Assembly: GCA_036971475.1 (NCBI GenBank)
Contig: JBAIZL010000004.1
Location: 69,549,510-69,613,509 of the forward strand
Source of the DNA: Prosapia bicincta
Taxonomy: Eukaryota > Arthropoda > Insecta > Hemiptera > Cercopidae
Direction: 5' to 3'
Length of the DNA: 64,000 nt
The notes below the pieces were generated by a model. That model did no database searches and was not told the DNA's origin. It was given only the letters and a program-made list of their open reading frames with translations. Below are positions 35,369-45,900 of this stretch, piece by piece. Position 1 is the stretch's first letter, and each line of letters starts with the position of its first letter. Both the position numbers and the translations under genes were made by a program.

Positions 35369-35579
35369 ATTCGGAACATGTCATTCTTAAATGGTCGACG
35401 AAAAATACTGTTTACAAAACTGCTAAGCAGAATTTATGGTATATCTAACTTGATAAAACGTTCAAAGTTTCTTTGACTGTTATCATCCAACTTATTTTTT
35501 CTGAAAATTAATTATATAATAGATAAATATTGTTTTCTTCTTCGGTAGTTTAAATAGGTATAAAAAACTTAATCATTGA

Positions 35580-36115
35580 CGTACCTAGGATTGGGTTTTG
35601 CCGGATGTATAACGGGGGAGTTTGGTACCTATGAAATAAGCGAGGAATCGGGAGCTGTTCCAGTCTCCAGTGGAAAATTAATAGCCTATGTATATTAATA
35701 ATATATAATATATTATATATATATAATATTATTTTTATAATAAATTATTATTTTTTAAAATAACATTATAATAAATATGTTCAATATATGTAGGCCTACT
35801 TTACAAAAACTAACAGAAAATATAAAGAGTATTTTTTCCAGATTTGTTTTGTTTTCTGCAAATAAATAAACAATAGTAACAAGTTATAGTTAAATTTAGT
35901 TAGATATATTTATTTAGGAACTGTAGATACATTTTCTAGGTATTAACTACCAAGGTAACACTCGTTTCGAATTAGTTAATATTTTTTTATCTGAGACATC
36001 TTGTTTCTAAGAACACGATAGATTTTAATGTTTTTACGTGTATTTAACAGTGAGGATGGCTAAACGTGTCGAATAAGCCAGGTCAAACACGGACGCCCCT
36101 ACATGGAACAGAATA
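35580..36115 (+). repeat. dispersed repeat family Y, copy 2
   Basis: Same block order as 17750-18130: AATAAATAAACAATAGTAAC then AAGTTA, GATTTTAATGTTTTTACGTG, and a terminal ACACGGACGCCCCTA. An AT-rich insertion with TAATATA repeats (35690-35800) separates the first part. No gene. Confidence 0.45.
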
Positions 36116-38362
36116 CATACATGTCCACAATACTTACTTGCACTAAATTTAAAATTGTATTTTACGTTTTGCTTCAAAATAATAACTAATTATTTATCGT
36201 GATAGCATAAAAGTGATATTGAATGTTATATAATTATACTTAATCGATTTTATGGTAAATATAGAGTTAAGGAACTCGGGTGATTTTATAAATTTTTCTT
36301 CTCAAAATAGCGGTTTTTTGACAACTTTGGAGCAAGAAGATAATTTTTCCCCTGGGGAAAAATTGTAATACTATAAAAAACATAAAACAAAAACCTCACC
36401 GAATATTAACTCGTTTTTAAAATTGTTTTTATATATACTGTATGTTTTGTTTTTGTGTACAAAAGTGAGTTCTTTAGGGGGGGGGGGGGGGGTGAAAACC
36501 TGACAGAACATAAGCTAACCTTAATGAGTGATGATGTTTGCACATTAACGCTTTAGCAGGACATCTGAGGCAACCAAAGTGACGTCTTCTTGCTCCAGGA
36601 TTGTAAAAAAACTGCTCTATTTTATGAAAAAAACTGAGTTTCCTAAACTGCATATTTACCGATATTTTCTGCTTCGTAATATATTCGTTGTCATTTGCTT
36701 AGAAAAAATAGATGTTAAATATTTTCAAAAAATACAAAATAAACTTTTCAGAATACAAATAGTAGCTTTAAAAAGTGTTAAATGAAGTTTCATAAGAGTA
36801 AAAGAATGTAAAACTTCCGTATTACAAATATTTACCAAAACAAAGCTAAAAACATTTCAAGTTTTTGTTCCAATTCGACACTATGAGTTATATTACTTTA
36901 GTTTATCTAGGGCGACAAAGTATTATTAAAAATTACATACAACTTTAAGCTCATTCATTAGAACATGTATTTATATTTGACCTATTGTGTGTGATTAAAT
37001 GTCAGATTTTCAATCATGGCTTGTAAAACGTCATTTACGATTGTACCTCTAAACGTAGCCCCCCTAATCTGTTATTATTTCATTTCTAAGCATAATATTT
37101 CATTTCTAAGATAAAGAGAGCTTTCAAAGACACATAACCCTAATAAAACTTAGTGACGACCTACCAAGAGTTCTAGTTTAAAAAAAAATACGAAAATAAC
37201 CTAACAAAATGTGTTATTATCAATTTTCTTTAAAAACAGTACTTGTTATACTACATTAACCTGTAGCTACAGGGTATCCGGTTAATACGGACATGTTTTT
37301 GAAAAAAAGTGTTTACCGATGGACGAGGTAAACAGCGTTAATAGTGAAACACGGGCTCTTTGTAACATTTACTTGGTCTTAAATAGTTATGACCTCTTAT
37401 GAGACTTAATTTTGTAACCAAATCTATCCTAATCAGATACCTTGTACCTTAATTTTAATATAATGTCATATAGTGATCGGTTTTATATAAACAACGAGAA
37501 TTTAGTGAGTTTTGTTGTATTTTGAAGTTATTTTTGTATTTGTTTACAAAATTGTAAATTTCTCTATCATCGTTACTGAGTTTTATTACTTCTTTCGTGT
37601 TGCTGAAGACTTTCCGCATCGCCAGGTATAATTGTTTTCTCCATTATCGATTACGTCTAGAAAAGAAATATCTACCATATTTTAAAAACTGCAAATAATT
37701 TAGGTATACTACACAAAATTTTTAAAAGTAAACTAGTAAGCTATAAAGTAATGTGTAACGAAAATACACTAAAGAGGTACAGATGTAGATAATTATCGGT
37801 TAATTGAACGTTAACAATATTGCAAAACAAATTACTTTACAGATGTAGAAAACCTTCAAGAACAAAGAAACAAATGTAAACTTTGTTCCTTTAAACCTAA
37901 TCTAACATTTAGTTAGGGACTCATTCAAGAAATAACTTCATTAACTAAAACATGTGTCTTCTTAATTTAGTATTTTTATTTTTACGTAATGTTTTTATTT
38001 GATAAAATAGTAGATTCCTTTACCCCGTAAATTCAACCTGGTATCGTTAATTTTATTGAGAGAGAATTACCATACGTTCCCCTCTCGATTTTTAACAGAG
38101 TCCGTGCTATCCGAGTTTTTGACCTTCGGAAGTACACTCGTTTCAAATTACTCGGATAATCTAGGCTCTACTGTATCTCTACTGTAGGTCTATATTATAC
38201 ATAATTGTTAAAAGATTTTCATCTCTACACAGGAGCTAAGAATATTTTTAAACTTTGAGTTTCATGTAGCCTTAATACCCAGAAATCAAATCCGTGTTGG
38301 TAAGGTTTTAAATGTACTGTAACAAAACATAGAACATAATTTGCTTGACAAAATGGCATACA
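36116..38362. other. unassigned DNA with G16 run and family Z copy 2
   Basis: No gene recognised; the 68-codon open frame at 36579-36785 is AT-driven. Contains G16 at 36477-36492 and a family Z copy at about 37280-37440 (GTTTACCGATGGACGAGGTA, AACACGGGCTCTTTG, AACCAAATCTATCC). A short block CTGAAGACTTTCCGCATCGC (about 37602) recurs in diverged form near 42069. Confidence 0.45.
36477..36492. repeat. poly-G run (16)
   Basis: Sixteen uninterrupted G on the plus strand in an AT-rich setting. The opposite type (C15) occurs at 12529-12543 inside the Tigger-like element. Confidence 0.95.
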
Positions 38363-39033
38363 CAACTATAACATCAGGTTGAGAATGAATTCGACTCATG
38401 CCCTCGTTGTACGACATTTTTATATATTAGGTTAAGAACGAATTTGAATCCCGTCCTAGTTGAACGACAACTTTAACATTAGGTTAAGAACGAATTCGAC
38501 TCTTGCCCTGGTTGTACGACATTTTTATATATTAGGTTAAGAACGAATTCGAATCCTGTTCTAGTTGAACGACAGCTTTAACATTAGGTTAAGAACGAAT
38601 TCGAGTCATGACCTGTTTGTACGGCAACTTTAACATTAGGTTAAGAACGAATTTCGAATCCTGTCCTAGTTGAACGACAACTTTAACATTAGGTTAAGAG
38701 CGAATCCGAGTCATGGCCTGGTTGAACGACAACTTTAACATTAGGTTAAGAACGAATTCGACTCTTGCCCTGGTTGTACGACATTTTTATATATTAGGTT
38801 AAGAACGAATTCGAATCCTGTTCTAGTTGAACGACAGCTTTAACATTAGGTTAAGAACGAATTTGAGTCATGACCTGTTTGTACGGCAACTTTAACATTA
38901 GGTTAAGAACGAATTTCGAATCCTGTCCTAGTTGAACGACAACTTTAACATTAGGTTAAGAGCGAATCCGAGTCATGGCCTGGTTGAACGACAACTTTAA
39001 CATTAGGTTAAGAACGAATTCGAGTCCTGTATG
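38363..39033. repeat. 52-bp tandem array, about 13 copies, with 262-bp higher-order unit
   Basis: The unit is AACATTAGGTTAAGAACGAA followed by TTCGAGTCATGACCTGNTTG and TACGACAACTTT, 52-53 bp. A five-unit block repeats: GAATTCGACTCTTGCCCTGG starts near 38492 and again near 38754 (262 bp), with neighbouring units matching in order. Units with ATTTTTATATATTAGG mark specific positions in the block. Confidence 0.92.
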
Positions 39034-39814
39034 GGTTGTAAGACTGAAAGTGTGTTTGCTTACATTGGCGTCACACGCTACAGGAAAATGCTTTCGATGC
39101 AGGAAGAATGTATCTGTTTACTGATATGCTTTGTTTATGGTGGGAGGCGGCGTAATGCATTGGCCTACTACCTACTAGGAAGATAAAGCGCTGTTTGTCT
39201 GTTGCTTGTAAAGTGTCTGTGTTCTATGTCTGTAAAGCTGTCTGTTGATAAGGCTTCAAGTAATATTTTGTCTAACCTTTATGAAAGGAGGATTGCCAGA
39301 TGCAAAAGTATTTTCCTTTGGCGTGATTTTACACCTAACGCCTTTGTTTGTCAGATAGGCTTACTTCGCTTCTAGCTCTGTACATCATCGATCACGTAAT
39401 AAACGGATTAGGTCGGTTTTTTGAAACTTTACATTTATTAATATAAAATTTGGTTATTTTCAGTTATCCAAACTTTTGTCGAATAAAATGTACATGGACA
39501 TATACAAGTTTGGTAATTCACTAGATAAATAGTAATGCGTGAAGAGAATCACGGCCTCCTTGTTCTGTGTCACGATTGAATAACGTATCCCCCCAAAAAA
39601 CCCATTTCATTTGTCAACCTTAGCTTATGTAAGCATACTTTATTGGTTTTTTAAAACCAAATCTATCGCAACCAGAAACTTTGAAGCTATATTCCAATGT
39701 AGGAATGAGTTGCATATAAGTCTTTTAATTTATAAAGTGTGTGTTCGCGTACGAGCGTGTGGGTATGCGTGCATGTGCGTGCGTGTGAGAGGGTTGGATA
39801 AAAAGGAGAGAGAG

Positions 39815-39867
<53 letters not shown>

Positions 39868-40837
39868 ATGAGAGAGAGCGGGGAGAGAGAGAGTGTGTTT
39901 GTAGCCGACCTGTACACGTGGTGCAATAATATTTCGTATTTTTCCGCGAGATCTTTATGTCCTGATCACAGCCCTATTTATTTTCATCTACAATTTTGTT
40001 ATCCTTTTTACAGTGGCGTGTACCTCTTTAAGTGGAGGACACCTCTATGACACCGATAGGGAGGATGTGTTCCTCGGATACGGGACCCTGTTTACTTGAC
40101 ATCACGATCCCCCTGTTCCAAAGGGATAATTATACCCTTTTACATAGTCCTACCTGTTTTCATCTCCCTGCTTTATCCTTTTTCTTACAATGTGGGGGGC
40201 GGTGGCAGGTGGACACCTATGAAGTAGACCTACGCGGCATAAAGAGACTACGCGTTACACTCATAAACATAAGCACAAGTATATGTAATCAGTTTGCACC
40301 GAGGAAACGACGTAATGATCCACTGGTTCTGGGAATAGGCGAAAGTTGTGGCATATCATGGATATGATCGCTTTACTGAAGAAAACCTTCCCTCGAACGG
40401 GGCGAAGATAGGTGTCGACACTGTCTACCCGCCACCCAATCATCAACAGCTCTGTAAGAAAGATATTTGAAATATTAAGGCCTTGTTTAACTAAGGAAGT
40501 AACTCTTTACCGACAAAGTAATTAACTTAAGAAAGCTGCATCAATATAGGCCTACAGTATCTGGGAAGTGGGCGAGTTAGTCAGAATATAATACTTATAC
40601 AGTATATAATTAACTTTAGTGAAATGATTGACCAAATCCCTAAGTTATTTAGAGGCCAAGACAGTAACAAATATTTCCAAATACTGCTAGCAAAAATAAA
40701 CTTCCTGGAACCGTCGTGTTTATTTACTTCCTTTATATCATTTACTTCCTATCTTTGAATGAGCTTAAATATATAAACCATTTGGACAAATAAACTGTTC
40801 GTTTTTTTTTAAATCATGTAAAAACTAAATCTTTTGC
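39034..40837. other. unassigned DNA with family Z copy 3, a GATA/GA microsatellite and a degenerate duplication
   Basis: Family Z copy at about 39490-39675 (ATCACGGCCTCCTTG, AAAACCAAATCTATC). (GATA)n/(GA)n tract at 39807-39893. At 39950-40030 and 40140-40230, GCCCTATTTATTTTCATC / GTCCTACCTGTTTTCATC and TTATCCTTTTTACA / TTATCCTTTTTCTTACA show an old ~180-bp duplication. No gene recognised, including the 111-codon open frame at 40032-40367. Confidence 0.5.
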
Positions 40838-41604
40838 TTCAGAGAGGCCACTGAAAGTGGTACTACCATCGTGAGTCATGATTGTTTCTTCTCCCTCAGA
40901 GAGCCTACCGGAAGTAGTACTACCATCGTGAGTCATGATTGTTTCTTCTCCCTCAGAGAGCCCAACGGAAGTAGTACTACCCTCGTGAGTCATGATTGCT
41001 TCTTCTCCCTCAGAGAGCCTACCGGAAGTAGTACTACCATCGTGAGTCATGATTGTTTCTTCTCCCTCAGAGAGCCTACCGGAAGTAGTACTACCATCGT
41101 GAGTCATGATTGTTTCTTCTCCCTCAGAGAGCCTACCGGAAGTAGTACTACCATCGTGAGTCATGATTGTTTCTCCTCCCTCAGAGAGCATACCGGAAGT
41201 AGTACTACCATCGTGAGTCATGATTGTTTCTTCTCCCTCAGAGAGCCTACCGGAAGTAGTACTACCATCGTGAGTCATGATGGTTTCTTCTCCCTCAGAG
41301 AGCCCAACGGAAGTAGTACTACCCTCGTGAGTCATGATTGCTTCTTCTCCCTCAGAGAGCCTACCGGAAGTAGTACTACCATCGTGAGTCATGATTGTTT
41401 CTCCTCCCTCAGAGAGCATACCGGAAGTAGTACTACCATCGTGAGTCATGATTGTTTCTTCTCTTTCAGAGAGTCTCCGGAAGTAATACTACCCTCGCGA
41501 GTCATGATTGTTTCTTCTCTTTCAGAGAGTCTCCGGGAATAATACTACCCTCGTAAACTATAATTGTTTCTTTTCCTTCAGAGAGGCAACCGAAAGTGGT
41601 ACTA
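40838..41604. repeat. 57-bp tandem array, about 13 copies
   Basis: The unit is GTAGTACTACCATCGTGAGT followed by CATGATTGTTTCTTCTCCCT and CAGAGAGCCTACCGGAA, 57 bp (19 codons). The plus strand therefore reads SHDCFFSLREPTGSSTTIV and the minus strand MTHDGSTTSGRLSEGEETI. Variants CCCAACGG, CATACCGG and CCCTCG recur in order, so blocks of units were copied together. Unit differences change amino acids as often as not, and the end units are diverged, so a coding role is not supported though not excluded. Confidence 0.93.
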
Positions 41605-41620
41605 CCCTCGCTAGCGAGGG
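41605..41620. repeat. perfect 16-bp palindrome at the junction of two arrays
   Basis: CCCTCGCTAGCGAGGG lies exactly between the last 57-bp unit and the first 89-bp unit. The left half belongs to the 57-bp unit (ACCCTCG). The right half leads into GGGCAAGAAATGCC of the 89-bp unit. Confidence 0.9.
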
Positions 41621-42012
41621 CAAGAAATGCCTTCTCTTGTGTCAAGAAGGCATTGCATATATTGCTGGCAGTAGATGCTGTGGCGAAATTAGAGCTGGAG
41701 TAGAAAGAGCAAGAAATGCCTTCTCTTGTGTCAAGAAGTCATTGCATATATTGCTGGCAGTAGATGCTGTGGTGAAATTACAGCTAGAGTAGAAAGGGAA
41801 AGAAATGCCTTCTCTTGTGTCAAGAAGGCATTGCATATATTGCTCGCAGTAGATGCTGTGGCGAAATTTGTACTAGAGTAGAAAGGGCAAGAAATGCCTT
41901 CTCTTGTGTCAAGAAGGCATTGCATATATTGCTCGCAGTAGATGCTGTGGCGAAATTTGTACTAGAGTAGAAAGGGCAAGAAATGCCTTCTCTTGTGTCA
42001 AGAAGGCATTGA
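41612..42012. repeat. 89-bp tandem array, about 4.5 copies
   Basis: The unit is GCAAGAAATGCCTTCTCTTG followed by TGTCAAGAAGGCATTGCATA and a TATTGCTGGCAGTAGATGCT...GAGTAGAAAG section, about 89 bp. Each unit contains a hairpin GCCTTCT / AGAAGGC with a nine-base loop. Open frames here are repeat-derived. Confidence 0.92.
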
Positions 42013-42330
42013 ATATGTGCTTTGAATAGTGCAGACTGGGACCGCCAAGATTTATTTTGTCCATGTTCCTGAGGACTTTCTGAATCGCCAGGTATATATT
42101 TTTGGAATTACAGAGATGTGAGGTCACTATATATGTATATTTATACCTATGCATTACATTCCATCCGCTTAAGCGGCATTCTATTTTGACCCGGATTAAC
42201 ATAGGTATATTATATCTTCAGTGGTCCGTGTAGAAAAGTCTGGTATCAGAAGGGAAATAAAGTAAGAATAAAACAGGACGAGGGATGAGGTATGGAGGGG
42301 GAGGGTGATTACAATATTACAAAATATTAC
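42013..42330. other. unassigned DNA next to a possible exon
   Basis: No repeat unit identified, apart from CTGAGGACTTTCTGAATCGC at about 42069, similar to the block near 37602. If the exon at 42331-42426 is real, this is its downstream intron. Confidence 0.4.
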
Positions 42331-42426
42331 CGCAGTCAATAGAACGGCGAGTCCCATATAAACAGTGAAGGAAAACAAGAGGCAGGCGGCGGTAAAGGCG
42401 CCCGATATGTAAATCAGGTACATATC
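42331..42426 (-). CDS. possible 96-bp exon encoding a membrane segment
   Basis: Minus strand: GATTAG (42432-42427) precedes the exon and GTAATA (from 42330) follows it, giving AG/GT borders around exactly 32 codons in phase 0. The peptide DMYLIYISGAFTAACLLFSF continues with TVYMGLAVLLTA: one or two hydrophobic segments with Gly/Ala spacing as in multi-pass membrane proteins. Third codon positions are GC-rich (GGC GCC, GCC GCC TGC CTC, TCC TTC), unlike the AT-rich surroundings. The gene could not be named; transporter- or receptor-type membrane proteins are possible. The acceptor's pyrimidine tract is poor, and no partner exon was found. Confidence 0.3.
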
Positions 42427-42432
42427 CTAATC

Positions 42433-42955
42433 AAGGAATTCGTCTTAGACGCCGCGGCGGCCACCTGACAAGTTCTTCTACTCCAATATGATTTTATTTC
42501 TAGCTCGGTTGAAGATAAAAGCGGCGGAAGGCTCTTAGAGTTTTTTGATTACGCGAGAGATTTTATTCAAATTAAAACAGTAAATCAAAATGTTTAAATA
42601 AATTTCACTGTAAGTTTAAAGGTCGAGTTAGTTTAGAGAATGTTTTTATTTTACTTAAACCTAGATCAATGCACAAACATTGGTTTGAACTAACACATAA
42701 TGTGAAAAGCAAAAATAAGCTGTTAGAACTTCGTGGAGGGGAAGATTTATAGGTCGTAAAGGGTCTACATGTCTACGTATGCAGGCCCTCTACATGTAAC
42801 AAAGCATTCGAGTGAAATAGGCCGAGTATTCCGTCGAAAGAGAGTAGCTAACGGACGTGAAGCATCGCAAGGCGAGCTTAAAGCATAAGCCAGGCTCTGT
42901 AGCAAGAATGAAAGAAAGACTATAGTGGTCTACTTCCGAGGCATTCATGAAAGTA
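42433..42955. other. unassigned DNA
   Basis: No gene or repeat recognised between the possible exon and the start of the large satellite. CGGCGGCCACC-type GC-rich sequence lies at 42450-42470. Confidence 0.4.
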
Positions 42956-45900
42956 AAGGTGAATTTTAGCTATCAACAAAAAAAAATAAACAAAAATTTA
43001 ACAAAGGTAAATTTTAGCTATCAACAAATAATATAAACAAAAATTTAGCAAAGGTAGATTTTAGCCATCAAGAAAAAATATAAATAAAAATTTAGCAAAG
43101 GTAGATTTTAGCTGTCAAGAAGAAATATAAATAAAAATTTAGCAAAGGTAGATTTTAGCTATCAACAAATAATATAAACAAAAATTTAACAAAGGTAGAT
43201 TTTAGGTGCAACAAATAATATAAATAAAAATTTAACAAAGGTAAATTTTAGCTATCAACAAATAATATGAACAAAAATTTAGAAAAGGTAGATTTTAGCA
43301 ATCAACAAATAATATAAACAAAAATTTAGCAAAGGCAGATTTTAGCTATCAACAAATAATATAAACAAAAATTTAGCAAAGGTAGATTTTAGCTATCAAC
43401 AAATAATATAAACAAAAATTTAACAAAGGTAGATTTTAGGTGCAACAAATAATATAAATAAAAATTTAGCAAAGGTAGATTTTAGCTGCAACCAATAATA
43501 TAAACAAAAATTTAGCAAAGGTAAATTTTAGCTATCAACAAATAATATAAACAAAAATTTAGCAAAGCTAGATTTTAGCTATCAAGAAGAAATATAAATA
43601 AAAATTTAGCAAAGGTAGATTTTAGCTGTCAAGAAGAAATATAAATAAAAATTTAGCAAAGGTAGATTTTAGCTATCAACAAATAATATAAACAAAAATT
43701 TAACAAAGGTAGATTTTAGGAGCAACAAATAATATAAATAAAAATTTAACAAAGGTAAATTTTAGCTATCAACAAATAATATGAACAAAAATTTAGCAAA
43801 GGTAGATTTTAGCAATCAACAAATAATATAAACAAAAATTTGGCAAAGGCAGATTTTAGCTATCAACAAATAATATAAACAAAAATTTAGCAAAGGCAGA
43901 TTTTAGCTATCAACAAATAATATAAACAAAAATTTAACAAAGGTAGATTTTAGGTGCAACAAATATTATAAATAAAAATTTAGCAAAGGTAGATTTTAGC
44001 TGCAACAAATAATATAAACAAAAATTTAACAAAGGTAAATTTTAGCTATCAAGAAATAATATAAACAAAAATTTAGCAAAGGTAGATTTTAGCTATCAAC
44101 AAATAATATAAACAAAAATTTAACAAAGGTAGATTTTAGGTGCAACAAATAATATAAATAAAAATTTAACAAAGGTAAATTTTAGCTATCAACAAATAAT
44201 ATGAACAAAAATTTAGCAAAGGTAGATTTTAGCAATCAACAAATAATATAAACAAAAATTTAGCAAAGGTAGATTTTAGCTATCAACAAATAATATAAAC
44301 AAATATCAACAAATAATATAAACAAAAATTTAGCAAAGGTAGATTTTAGCTATCAACAAATAATATAAACAAAAATTTAACAAAGGTAGATTTTAGGTGC
44401 AACAAATAATATAAATAAAAATTTAACAAAGGTAAATTTTAGCTATCAACAAATAATATGAACAAAAATTTAGCAAAGGTAGATTTTAACAATCAACAAA
44501 TAATATAAACAAAAATTTAGCAAAGGCAGATTTTAGCTATCAACAAATAATATAAACAAAAATTTAGCAAAGGCAGATTTTAGCTATCAACAAATAATAT
44601 AAACAAAAATTTAACAAAGGTAGATTTTAGGTGCAACAAATATTATAAATAAAAATTTAGCAAAGGTAGATTTTAGCTGCAACAAATAATATAAACAAAA
44701 ATTTAACAAAGGTAAATTTTAGCTATCAACAAATAATAAAAACAAAAATTTAGCAAAGGTAGATTTTAGCTATCAAGAAGAAATATAAATAAAAATTTAG
44801 CAAACGTAGATTTTAGCTGTCAAGAAGAAATATAAATAAAAATTTAGCAAAGGTAGATTTTAGCTATCAACAAATAATATAAACAGAAATTTAACAAAGG
44901 TAGATTTTAGGTGCAACAAATAATATAAATAAAAATTTAACAAAGGTAAATTTTAGCTATCAACAAATAATATGAACAAAAATTTAGCAAAGGTAGATTT
45001 TAGCAATCAACAAATAATATTAACAAAAATTTAGCAAAGGTAGATTTTAGCTATCAACAAATAATATAAACAAAAATTTAGCAAAGGCAGATTTTACCTA
45101 TCAACAAATAATATAAACAAAAACTTAGCAAAGGTAGATTTTAGCTATCAACAAATAATATAAACAAAGGTAGATTTTAGGTGCAACAAATAATATAAAT
45201 AATAATTTAGCAAAGGTAGATTTTAGCTGCAACAAATAATATAAATAAAAATTTTGCAAAGGTAAATTTGAGCTATCAACAAATAATACAAACAAAAATT
45301 TAACAAAGGTAAATTTTACCTATCAACGAATAATATAAACAAAAATTTAACAAAGGCAGATTTTAGCTATCAACAAATAATATAAACAAAAATTTAACAA
45401 AGGTAAATTTTAGCTATCAACAAATAATATAAACAAAAATTTAACAAAGGTAAATTTTACCTATCAACAAATAATATAAACAAAAATTTAACAAAGGTAG
45501 ATTTTAGCTATCAACAAATAATATAAACAAAAATTTAACAAAGGTAAATTTTAGCTATCAACAAATAATATAAACAAAAATTTAACAAAGATTTTACCTA
45601 TCAAGAAATAATATGAACAAAAATTTAGCAAAGGTAGATTTTAGCAATCAACAAATAATATAAACAAAAATTTAGCAAAGGCAGATTTTAGCTATCAACA
45701 AATAATATAAACAAAAATTTAGCAAAGGCAGATTTTAGCTATCAACAAATAATATAAACAAAAATTTAGCAAAGGTAGATTTTAGCTATCAACAAATAAT
45801 ATAAACAAAAATTTAACAAAGGTAGATTTTAGGTGCAACAAATAATATAAATAAAAATTTAGCAAAGGTAGATTTTAGCTGCAACAAATAATATAAACAA

